From: Rhodospirillaceae bacterium
Lineage (GTDB): Bacteria; Pseudomonadota; Alphaproteobacteria; UBA8366
Assembly: GCA_002718015.1 (NCBI GenBank)
Contig: PBCW01000063.1
Coordinates: 9,297-15,200, forward strand
Direction: 5' to 3'
DNA: 5,904 nucleotides
Shown here one piece after another: positions 1-5,504 of this stretch. Under the pieces are notes generated by a model. It did no database searches. It was not told the origin of the DNA and saw nothing but the letters and a program-made list of their open reading frames with translations. Every line of letters begins with the position of its first letter. The stretch's first letter is position 1. The translations under genes and the position numbers were made by a program.

Positions 1-1
1 G

Positions 2-175
2 TGGTTACACAAGCAAGACAGCTACAACAATTTCAGGAAAGGCAATAGGACGAGACCGAATCTAACCGTTCTATTGGGTTTCAATGGCGCTTGGGTCGAA
101 TGCGAGATACAAACGAGACCGTCACCGTACTATGCGTCGGTCCTGACTTTTATTTCTGGCGGGCCCACCAACTAA
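2..175 (+). CDS. possible 3' end of an unidentified upstream gene
   Basis: This frame is open from the left edge for 57 codons and ends at TAA (173-175). It has no ATG, so any start would lie outside the window. The tail contains residues such as LTVLLGFNGAWVECEIQ and ends in SGGPTN. I do not recognise it. It stops 19 bases before the next small gene, which has its own ribosome binding site, so the two could be co-transcribed. A 57-codon open stretch can easily arise by chance, and the other two forward frames close early (TAG at 46-48 in frame 1). I treat this as a weak call. Confidence 0.25.
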   Translation, partial: WLHKQDSYNNFRKGNRTRPNLTVLLGFNGAWVECEIQTRPSPYYASVLTFISGGPTN

Positions 176-194
176 ACAAACACAGGAAAGCACG

Positions 195-359
195 ATGGGC
201 GCGAAGTACGTGATCGGAGTATTGATGGTAGCTTGTAGTTTTCCAGGTCTGTTTTTGACGCTCAACTCGCAATTCGATTCCGACAGTCTCTTAAGCTTGG
301 CGGTTCTATCTTTTTTCGCGCTCAGTGGGTTATTTCTAATGCGAGAGAGACAGAGGTAG
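195..359 (+). CDS. small two-helix membrane protein, 54 residues, unknown function
   Basis: This short ORF begins at ATG (195) with a clear Shine-Dalgarno AGGA (184-187) seven bases upstream and ends at TAG (357-359). The protein starts MGAKYVIGVLMVACS. It has two hydrophobic segments, about residues 5-22 and 32-49, joined by a short polar loop containing NSQFDSD, and ends in a basic tail (MRERQR). This is the layout of a small inner-membrane hairpin protein, probably with its C-terminus in the cytoplasm by the positive-inside rule. Cys14 followed by Ser-Phe-Pro-Gly is not a good lipobox. I cannot assign a family. The ribosome binding site, helical pattern and basic tail support a real gene. 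No terminator is visible after it. Confidence 0.6.
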   Translation: MGAKYVIGVLMVACSFPGLFLTLNSQFDSDSLLSLAVLSFFALSGLFLMRERQR

Positions 360-505
360 TGTCATTACAAGAGATATTTGTTCTAAAAACCACAGCCTGT
401 TTCTTGACATGGGATGTCCAGACCCCCTCGGCAGCGGGGCAAAGCGCGAAGATGTCAGCTATCTGGGTAAATAAGGCGAGATTCCCCCATCCCTCCTACT
501 TGCGT

Positions 506-517
506 TCGCTTCGGCGA
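506..517 (+). other. UUCG-tetraloop hairpin upstream of a promoter
   Basis: TCGC (506-509), TTCG loop (510-513) and GCGA (514-517) form a 4-bp stem closed by a C(UUCG)G tetraloop, an unusually stable RNA loop type. It is not followed by a T run on the plus strand, so it is not an ordinary intrinsic terminator. It directly abuts the TTGACA at 518. Its role is unknown. Confidence 0.35.
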
Positions 518-547
518 TTGACAGACCTGCTCTAAACGCGTTATCAC
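518..547 (+). promoter_or_regulatory. candidate sigma-70 promoter for malonyl-CoA decarboxylase
   Basis: A perfect -35 hexamer TTGACA (518-523) is followed after 18 bases by TATCAC (542-547), a 4/6 match to TATAAT. A transcript would start near 554, about 38 bases before the ATG at 592. A second TTGACA at 404-409 has no good -10 partner, but it overlaps a small dyad (GACAT 406-410, ATGTC 414-418) that could be an operator half-site pair. The call rests on pattern only. Confidence 0.4.
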
Positions 548-591
548 ATCAGCCTGGCCTTACATTATACAAGACGGCAGCTTATACTCCG

Positions 592-1884
592 ATGTCTTTT
601 CTGCGATTTCAAGACTTCTTATCTGGACTGGTGAAGCGGCAGCGAAGCCTGTTTGCGAAATCAGAATCGGAATCGATCGATGATCTGGTTGATAAGCTCA
701 TGGGTTCTGTCGGCGAGGTGTCCGGGATCGTAACGGCGAGACAAGTGCTTGATCGCTACGCCGCCCTGAATTCAGATGAGCAGCTCGCCTTCTTTCATCA
801 TCTGGAACAAAATTTCAACGCTGATGAAAACCGAATCAAGTCCGCTTACGCTAAATATGTCGGCGAGCCCTCGAGCCTCACCCTCAGCGACCTGTCAAAA
901 GCGGCTGAACCGCTTCGTCAGGAACTCTTCCGCAGACTGAACCAGACGCCAGGCGCCACCCATGATCTGGTTGCCATGCGCTGCGACTTACTGGGTTTTC
1001 TGAAAAAGCATCCCGCCTTGTCAGCGGTCGATGAGGATTTTCAACGCTTGTTTACTTCCTGGTTCGGTCGGGGATTTTTGCAGCTACAAACCATCGACTG
1101 GTCCACCTCTGCCGCAATTCTGGAGCGAATCATTCGTTATGAGGCGGTTCATGCCATCAAAGACTGGGATGACCTGCGAAATCGCATTGCCCCCCCAAAC
1201 CGACGGTGTTTTTCCTTTTTTCATCCGGCGCTGATTGATGAGCCTCTGATCTTTGTTGAGGTCGCGCTAACCCAAGGCATACCCAACAGTATTGATGCCA
1301 TTCTGAATGAACCGGAGACGGATACAGATTCAAACGGCAACCACGACACTGCCGTGTTCTACAGCATCAGCAACTGCCAGCCTGGCCTGAACAACATCTC
1401 TTTCGGAAATTTACTGATCAAGCAGGTAGTGCAGGAGTTACAGGCTGAATTTCCCTCTATCAAAACATTCGTAACCCTCTCTCCGGTTCCGGGTTTCAAT
1501 CACTGGCTTAAATCGGACGACTCAGCGAATACCGCCGAACTGGATTCACTGAAAAAAGAGGTTGCAGGACTAAGCTTGGCCGATGCCGCAGATGAAACCC
1601 AACAGGAAAACATTCGAAAACTGGTTTTCAATTATCTGGTTCTCTCGAAATCAAAGAACAAACCCCGGGATCCGGTCGCGCGTTTTCACCTGGGTAACGG
1701 GGCCACCTTGCATGAAGTGAATACGGGTGCAGATCTAAGCGATAACGGCGTGAAGCAGTCGCGCAGCGTGATGGTCAATTATCTTTATGACCTGTCAAAC
1801 ATCGAATCCAACCATGAGCAGTTTGCGCTCGAAGGCACTGTTAACTTTCACCCGAAATTGAAATCCCTGATTGTAACAACATGA
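592..1884 (+). CDS. malonyl-CoA decarboxylase
   Basis: This enzyme of 430 residues decarboxylates malonyl-CoA to acetyl-CoA and CO2. It is soluble and expected in the cytoplasm; no signal peptide is seen. The N-terminal part (about 1-175) matches the helical domain of the family and the rest the GNAT-like catalytic domain. Family motifs are HPALIDEP (211-218), FYSISNCQPGL (256 onward), LSPVPGF with the expected catalytic Ser297, FHLGNGA with the expected catalytic His366, and VNYLY near the C-terminus with Tyr397. These correspond to Ser329 and His423 of the human enzyme. The length suits bacterial members, and there is no peroxisomal SKL tail. The ATG at 592 lacks a good ribosome binding site but is the first start in an upstream frame without other starts. 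No malonyl-CoA synthetase (matB) or malonate transporter is adjacent, so it may protect against stray malonyl-CoA or recycle it rather than form a malonate-utilisation operon. Confidence 0.95.
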   Translation: MSFLRFQDFLSGLVKRQRSLFAKSESESIDDLVDKLMGSVGEVSGIVTARQVLDRYAALNSDEQLAFFHHLEQNFNADENRIKSAYAKYVGEPSSLTLSDLSKAAEPLRQELFRRLNQTPGATHDLVAMRCDLLGFLKKHPALSAVDEDFQRLFTSWFGRGFLQLQTIDWSTSAAILERIIRYEAVHAIKDWDDLRNRIAPPNRRCFSFFHPALIDEPLIFVEVALTQGIPNSIDAILNEPETDTDSNGNHDTAVFYSISNCQPGLNNISFGNLLIKQVVQELQAEFPSIKTFVTLSPVPGFNHWLKSDDSANTAELDSLKKEVAGLSLADAADETQQENIRKLVFNYLVLSKSKNKPRDPVARFHLGNGATLHEVNTGADLSDNGVKQSRSVMVNYLYDLSNIESNHEQFALEGTVNFHPKLKSLIVTT

Positions 1885-2126
1885 AAACTCTCAGCACATT
1901 GGCTTTTACCCTGGTCTGGGTTTTCGGGTTTTTCAGTTTGCTTGCGTTCGACCTTTTCACGGAGGCATTCGTGTTCAAATGGTTGACCTGGAATGGCACC
2001 AATAAAAACGACTGATTTTTCGCCCTGTGGTGGGGTGCAGTGGCCGTTTGGTTTTTGTTTGGTCCAATCAGAATCATGCAGAAATTCGAACGCGTGATCG
2101 ACCACAAAAGTCCACTCACCGCTTAA
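1881..2126 (+). pseudogene. small two-helix membrane protein frame interrupted by an in-frame TGA
   Basis: The ATG (1881-1883) overlaps the TGA stop of malonyl-CoA decarboxylase as ATGA, which suggests translational coupling. The frame reads 44 codons (MKTLSTLAFTLVWVFGFF...) to a TGA at 2013-2015. It then continues open in the same frame for 36 more codons (FFALWWGAVAVWFLFGPI...) to TAA at 2124-2126. Read through, it would be an 81-residue protein with helix 1 at about residues 5-24, a polar loop with NGTNKND, helix 2 at about 46-62, and a polar basic tail ending SPLTA. The second half has no ATG before 2076, so an independent downstream gene is unlikely. The simplest reading is a nonsense change of a Trp codon (TGG to TGA). 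A sequencing error, read-through, or a functional 44-residue product also fit. The family is not recognised. Confidence 0.55.
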
Positions 2127-2214
2127 AAATTGCATTATTCGAAGCAGGATAGCGCCGTCACCGGCTCTTAAATTCGCCGCGAACTCGATTCAGCGTGCAG
2201 GAAAAAGGCCTCAG

Positions 2215-3207
2215 ATGCCCACCAAGACCGAATCACTTAACAGCGACCGTCCCAAAGATATTGCGCGAGCAGCGGCACTGCTGAAACAGGGAAAACTGGT
2301 CGCCATCCCTACAGAGACCGTCTATGGCCTTGCCGCTAACGGCCTCTCGGTAGACGCAGTAGAGGCGGTTTTTACCGCAAAGGGTCGCCCTGCTGACAAT
2401 CCCTTGATCCTGCACGTTACCTCGATCGATGCCGCAATCCCGCTTTGGGCTGCAACAACTCAACAGCTAGCAATCGCGGCAGCATTGGCAGAGGCATTCT
2501 GGCCGGGCCCGCTTAGCATCGTGCTGAAGGCAGCTTCCTCGGTGCCAAATATTGTAACCGCCGGTCTCGATTCGGTGGCAATCAGGGCGCCTGCTGGCGA
2601 GGCGGTTCAGTCCGTTCTGCAGCACTGCCAATTCCCGCTTGCAGCTCCTTCAGCCAACTTGTCAGGCCGACCAAGTCCCACCCGCGCTGGTCATGTAGAG
2701 CGCACCTTAGGGGGGCGCATTGCCGCTATTCTGGATGGCGGCCAGACCACGATCGGCATCGAGTCAACGGTTATTGATCTGAGATCGGACCGCCCTCAAT
2801 TGCTTCGCCCGGGCGCTATCAGCATTGATGATCTTAGGTCAATTATTGGCAAAGTTACTGCTACACGGCCACCGGGTAACGCAGCGTCACCCGGCCTGCG
2901 CCACAGACATTATCAGCCCGTCGACATCAACCTCAAGCTTGCAAACAGGGAAATGATTGAAACGCAGTGGCCATCAGCAGCAGGTATTGCATGCAGTCAG
3001 CATCTGGCGCTGGAGCTGGGCGAACGACGCGCGCCGACATGGATCATGCCAGACACTCCGGGACCCTACGCAGCGGTTTTTTATGATCGCCTTTACACCA
3101 TGGAGCACAGTGGCGTCACGGAAGTGTATCTGGAACGACCCCCACAAACAGGCGAGTGGCGGGCCGTGAATGACAGACTGACCCGAGCTGTTGCGGCAGC
3201 CGCTTAG
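2215..3207 (+). CDS. sua5: L-threonylcarbamoyladenylate synthase, Sua5 type
   Basis: This protein of 330 residues makes L-threonylcarbamoyl-AMP from threonine, bicarbonate and ATP. TsaD with its partners then transfers the moiety to A37 of ANN-decoding tRNAs (t6A). The YrdC-like domain spans about 15-205. It shows IPTETVYGL (31-39), the basic KGRPADNPL (56-64), [16 protein letters not shown] (144-152), GIEST (181-185) and LRPGAI. The linker [11 protein letters not shown] (225-235) and a C-terminal Sua5 domain (about 239-330, with EVYLERPP and a late NDRL helix) separate it from the short TsaC form. The start is supported by AAGG (2205-2208) six bases before the ATG. Its stop overlaps that of the convergent purE by four bases. 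In many proteobacteria a Sua5/YrdC gene lies near purE and purK, usually in the same direction; here it faces them. Alternative names are tsaC2 and ywlC. Confidence 0.93.
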   Translation: MPTKTESLNSDRPKDIARAAALLKQGKLVAIPTETVYGLAANGLSVDAVEAVFTAKGRPADNPLILHVTSIDAAIPLWAATTQQLAIAAALAEAFWPGPLSIVLKAASSVPNIVTAGLDSVAIRAPAGEAVQSVLQHCQFPLAAPSANLSGRPSPTRAGHVERTLGGRIAAILDGGQTTIGIESTVIDLRSDRPQLLRPGAISIDDLRSIIGKVTATRPPGNAASPGLRHRHYQPVDINLKLANREMIETQWPSAAGIACSQHLALELGERRAPTWIMPDTPGPYAAVFYDRLYTMEHSGVTEVYLERPPQTGEWRAVNDRLTRAVAAAA

Positions 3208-3722
3208 TGATCGCCTGAAGCCATCGCTTCTACTTTGCGCAACACTGACGCGGTCTGCTCATCGCGAAACGCTGACAGTCGCCCGGCCAGCAGCAAGTCA
3301 CTGACGGCCAGTATCTCTGCTGCCAACAGCGCCGCATTGGCCGCATTGTCGATCGCCACAGTAGCGACCGGAACCCCGCTAGGCATCTGCACAATCGACA
3401 AAAGTGAGTCCTGCCCCTTCAATGCCGTCACGGCAATCGGCACTCCGATGACGGGCAATGTTGTCATCGAGGCGACCATTCCGGGCAAATGCGCAGCGCC
3501 CCCTGCCCCGGCAATGATCGCTTTCAAACCGCGCTCACGCGCGGATTCAGCATATTTCATCATCCGTTCTGGGGTACGGTGAGCAGAAACAATCGCCATT
3601 TCGAACGGCACATCAAGTTGCCCGAGCATATCAGCAGCGGCCTGCATGACTCGCAGGTCAGAATCGCTGCCCATAATGACGCCGACTTGGGCAGTCGCAA
3701 CTTCTGTAGTGTGGTTAGTCAA
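3204..3722 (-). CDS. purE: N5-carboxyaminoimidazole ribonucleotide mutase (PurE class I)
   Basis: This protein of 172 residues moves the carboxyl group of N5-CAIR to C4 to give CAIR in purine synthesis, using the product of PurK. Class I motifs are complete: VIMGSDSD (15-22), VSAHRTPE (45-52) with the expected catalytic His48, [14 protein letters not shown] (69-82), VPVLGVP-like VIGVP (91-95) and [11 protein letters not shown] (109 onward). The length is close to the E. coli enzyme. The start is TTG at 3722, overlapping the end of purK by eight bases. It is supported by AGGAG nine bases upstream, and the next Met (residue 17) would delete the first strand and part of the nucleotide site. The TAA stop (3206-3204) overlaps the TAG of convergent sua5, leaving no room for a terminator between them. 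Confidence 0.96.
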   Translation of the reverse strand: MTNHTTEVATAQVGVIMGSDSDLRVMQAAADMLGQLDVPFEMAIVSAHRTPERMMKYAESARERGLKAIIAGAGGAAHLPGMVASMTTLPVIGVPIAVTALKGQDSLLSIVQMPSGVPVATVAIDNAANAALLAAEILAVSDLLLAGRLSAFRDEQTASVLRKVEAMASGDH

Positions 3723-4869
3723 TTGGCTGCGCTCCTCTGACGTTTAGCTGAGGCCTTATAGTGTCTACTTTCTCCAGAGCTTCGTCTACCGTGGCTGCCA
3801 TCACCGTCACATGCCCCATTTTGCGACCTGGGAAACAGCGGTTTTTACCGTATAAATGCACCGACACGGAAGGATCATTCGTAGCCTGATCAGCGCCTTC
3901 CACCACAGTGTCGCCATCGAAACCCTCAGCACCAAGCAGGTTGAACATGACGGCAGGTCGTATCTGATCGGTGCTGCCAAGCGGTTTGCCTGAGAGAATG
4001 TTGAGCTGCTGGACAAATTGAGACGTCTGACAGGCTTCAGTGGTGTAGTGTCCACTGTTATGGGTCCGGGGTGAAATTTCATTAATCAGAAGTTCGCCTT
4101 GTGGTGTCAGGAACATCTCCACACCGAAAATGCCCTTGCCCTGCATTTTCTCGATCGTGCTGACCGCCAGACGGCGGGCTTCAGCAAGCAGGCTCACCTC
4201 CAGCCTGGCCGGCGCGACGAGATAATCGAGCACGTTACCTGCCTCGTGGAACACCATTTCAACAGGCTGATAGGCAGCCGTTGCGCCTTGCCCATTGGCG
4301 GCCACCATTACTGAGAGCTCCATGCTGCGCTCGATGTATCGCTCAAGAAATCCGTCAACTCGGAGGCGTTCGACATTGTCTTTTGCTGAATGCAGGACAG
4401 ACACGCCACGCCCGTCATACCCCCCTCGCGCCGCTTTCTGGACAACAGGAAAACCAAAGGCGTCACCGCTGACGTCCTCATCTGCAGGATGCGCCTGAAA
4501 GTCTGCAATAGGCAGGCCCAGTTCAGCATACCAGCGTTTCTGCTGCAGCTTGTCGGTGACACGCGCCAACAGACCGGGATCAGGAACGACAGCACGCCCG
4601 TCCGACTGCAGCCTGCTCAGTTGCTCGACACTGACGTTCTCCAGATCTATTGTGAGAACATCAGCCAAAGCGGCAAGTTGATCGTATCCTTCGCCGCTCG
4701 AAGGGCTACCCGGAACATGTATCCCACCAACCTGCGCTGCCGGGCAGTTCGGGTCTGAATCCAGCACGAAGATTTGAGTATCTGTATCAGCGCTCATATT
4801 GCTCTGTCTGACCGCCTTCACTAACATGGCTGCCAGCTGCCCACCGCCGATAATCCCTATTTTCGTCAT
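3715..4869 (-). CDS. purK: N5-carboxyaminoimidazole ribonucleotide synthase (PurK)
   Basis: This ATP-grasp enzyme of 384 residues carboxylates AIR with bicarbonate and ATP to N5-CAIR, which PurE then rearranges. The N-terminal domain carries the glycine-rich [10 protein letters not shown] (4-13) and a Rossmann-like strand [11 protein letters not shown] (34-44). The ATP-grasp core has [17 protein letters not shown] (140-156) with expected ATP-binding Lys145. It also has GIFGVEMF with metal-ligand Glu251 and [17 protein letters not shown] (260-276) with Glu264. The C-terminal domain ends with GRKMGHVTV (348-356). It is about 30 residues longer than E. coli PurK, partly through a polar insert near residues 22-32. 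The ATG at 4869 has only a weak ribosome binding site. It precedes purE, whereas purE-purK is the common order. A possible membrane-protein gene ends 47 bases upstream in the same direction. Confidence 0.95.
   Translation of the reverse strand: MTKIGIIGGGQLAAMLVKAVRQSNMSADTDTQIFVLDSDPNCPAAQVGGIHVPGSPSSGEGYDQLAALADVLTIDLENVSVEQLSRLQSDGRAVVPDPGLLARVTDKLQQKRWYAELGLPIADFQAHPADEDVSGDAFGFPVVQKAARGGYDGRGVSVLHSAKDNVERLRVDGFLERYIERSMELSVMVAANGQGATAAYQPVEMVFHEAGNVLDYLVAPARLEVSLLAEARRLAVSTIEKMQGKGIFGVEMFLTPQGELLINEISPRTHNSGHYTTEACQTSQFVQQLNILSGKPLGSTDQIRPAVMFNLLGAEGFDGDTVVEGADQATNDPSVSVHLYGKNRCFPGRKMGHVTVMAATVDEALEKVDTIRPQLNVRGAQPID
3732..3736 (-). promoter_or_regulatory. ribosome binding site for the TTG start of purE
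   Basis: Read on the minus strand, AGGAG (3736-3732) lies inside the last codons of purK, nine bases before TTG (3722-3720). It fixes the unusual start of purE and fits translational coupling, with purK terminating at 3717-3715 just after the purE start. Confidence 0.7.
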
Positions 4870-4916
4870 GGTTGCGCTTAGGATGAAAAAACCGCGTATC
4901 TTACATCAAAATGCGG

Positions 4917-5173
4917 TCATCGGCAGCAAAAGAGGACTCTTTTGGCTCTTTGTTCAGAATCCGTAAATAGCAATAAAATGTTGCCGCCACGACCGAAAAA
5001 CACATAGCGGCCATCAGCCACTTCTTCTGCGCGTGCTTCAGCAGATTGCTGACTCTGGGCCACGAAGAGAAAACCGAAAAGAAGGATAATGGCCGCAAGA
5101 ATGCTCGGCAGATAATCCGGGACGCAAAGCCGGCCCAGTTGGTAATAAGCTATTTTTCTGATTTAGTTTGCAT
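4917..5173 (-). pseudogene. frameshifted small membrane protein gene upstream of purK
   Basis: On the minus strand an ATG (5173-5171) follows GAGGG (5185-5181) by seven bases. It reads MQTKSEK and hits TAG at 5152-5150. From the A5 run just before that stop, the -1 frame is open to TGA (4919-4917). Joining the two gives about 85 residues: MQTKSEK, then IAYYQLGRLCVPDYLPS, a strong membrane helix LAAIILLFGFLFVAQ, then a polar part with SAEARAEEVADGRYVFF and a basic C-terminus. The -1 frame has no ATG, GTG or TTG early enough to start alone. One missing A in the homopolymer explains the break; a sequencing error or programmed -1 slippage are alternatives. Caution: the original frame also reads protein-like further on (KKWLMAAMCFSVVAATF and onward, ending at 4901), so a second shift cannot be excluded. 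The family is unknown. Confidence 0.45.
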
Positions 5174-5232
5174 GGCGAGACCCTCACAGGGTGGTGACAA
5201 TCAGAAGCTGACCCGTTCACAAGCCATGCAAA
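5167..5232 (-). promoter_or_regulatory. candidate structured 5' leader hiding a ribosome binding site and start codon
   Basis: Read on the minus strand, TTTGCATGGC (5232-5223) is a perfect 10-bp inverted repeat of GCCATGCAAA (5176-5167), and the latter contains the ATG of the downstream gene. Between the arms lie two further stems. One is GTGA/TCAC (5220-5217 with 5197-5194) enclosing TCAG-CTT-CTGA (5211-5201). The other is ACCCT-GTG-AGGGT (5192-5180), which takes up the ribosome binding site. Together they can fold as a three-way junction with both the Shine-Dalgarno and the AUG paired. It does not match a riboswitch class I can name. A riboswitch, a thermosensor or a protein-binding leader are all possible. 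Confidence 0.45.
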
Positions 5233-5242
5233 TCTCTTGCTG

Positions 5243-5476
5243 AGCGGATTATTTGTCCTATTAACCCTTAATAACTTAACCACCCAGGGAATAAAATCGG
5301 ATTCATCGGAGCCATAATCCGCCCTTCCGCGAGCACACATTCCGGAAACCAGTGAGGCGTCTTTGCAGACTTTTGCGAGAAGTGACTTTTCATCCAGCGT
5401 GCTATCTGGGAACATTGCCTCACACAGGCCGGGAAGCCGCTGTTAAATGCACACTCGCACCAGCTTCAGCGGATTA
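5243..5476. repeat. 9-bp direct repeat AGCGGATTA, two copies
   Basis: AGCGGATTA occurs at 5243-5251 and 5468-5476. The right copy sits within a dyad AGCTT (5462-5466) / AAGCT (5476-5480) about 30 bases before the SapC start. CAGCGG of that copy (5467-5472) also pairs with CCGCTG (5437-5442). The left copy overlaps the proposed purKE promoter. The two could be sites of a shared regulator, but chance is possible. Confidence 0.25.
5248..5281 (-). promoter_or_regulatory. candidate promoter region for the leader/purKE transcript
   Basis: AATAAT on the minus strand (5253-5248) is a 5/6 match to the -10 consensus. It would place a start near 5241, nine bases before the first leader stem at 5232. 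No good -35 is found. Upstream is an A+T-rich block with three TTAA units and two TTAACC copies (plus strand 5261-5266 and 5276-5281), which could be an UP-like element or operator. The placement fits a short leader transcript but is weak evidence on its own. Confidence 0.3.
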
Positions 5477-5504
5477 AGCTCAGGCCAAAAAAGGTATCGA
5501 AAGC

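Larger units (their letters stand above)
5038..5415 (-). other. open frame with a coding-like first half, status uncertain
   Basis: A 125-codon minus-strand frame starts at ATG (5415-5413). Its first ~50 codons look coding, with many G-first codons and an acidic, soluble-looking sequence including MFPDSTLDEKSLL, CARGRADYGSDESDF and IPWVVKLL. After about position 5270 it passes through the TTAA-rich block, the candidate leader and the shifted membrane-protein gene. There its sequence becomes Pro/Ser/Cys-rich and unconvincing. The ATG has only GAGG two bases upstream, which is too close. It may be a decayed gene remnant whose 5' part survives, or chance. I do not recognise a family. It would be divergent from the SapC gene, with about 90 bases between starts. 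Confidence 0.2.

Noticed and set aside
423..439. GC-rich CCCC/GGGG hairpin as an intrinsic terminator for the 54-residue gene
   Set aside because: The loop is unstable and CAAAG follows rather than a T run, so a terminator is not supported.
2013..2040. Selenocysteine insertion at the TGA of the small membrane protein
   Set aside because: The downstream hairpin is short, the TGA lies in a polar loop between two helices rather than in a redox motif, and no selenocysteine machinery is visible; kept only as a minor alternative.
1841..2135. Two minus-strand frames of 92 and 95 codons opposite the end of malonyl-CoA decarboxylase and the small membrane protein frame
   Set aside because: They are antisense shadows: their composition (His, Gln, Pro, Asn-rich) is what the reverse of a hydrophobic coding stretch gives, and no family is recognisable.
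2154..2165. GCCG-TCAC-CGGC hairpin between the small membrane frame and sua5 as a terminator
   Set aside because: The stem is only four base pairs and no T run follows.
3235..3740. Plus-strand frames of 115 and 83 codons over purE
   Set aside because: They are antisense to purE, whose class I motifs are intact; they have no independent ribosome binding site or recognisable product.
4281..4758. Plus- and minus-strand alternative frames inside purK (up to 122 codons)
   Set aside because: They lie wholly within a complete, motif-bearing purK and have Arg/Cys/His-rich shadow composition.
5046..5243. Plus-strand 65-codon frame (MLTLGHEEKTEKKDN...)
   Set aside because: It is antisense to the shifted membrane-protein gene and the leader, and its Lys/Gln/Arg-rich sequence is typical of the reverse of a Phe/Leu-rich frame.
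5261..5281. TTAA-rich block as an integron attC site or a replication origin
   Set aside because: There are no paired attC core sites, no DnaA boxes and no mobile-element genes in the window.
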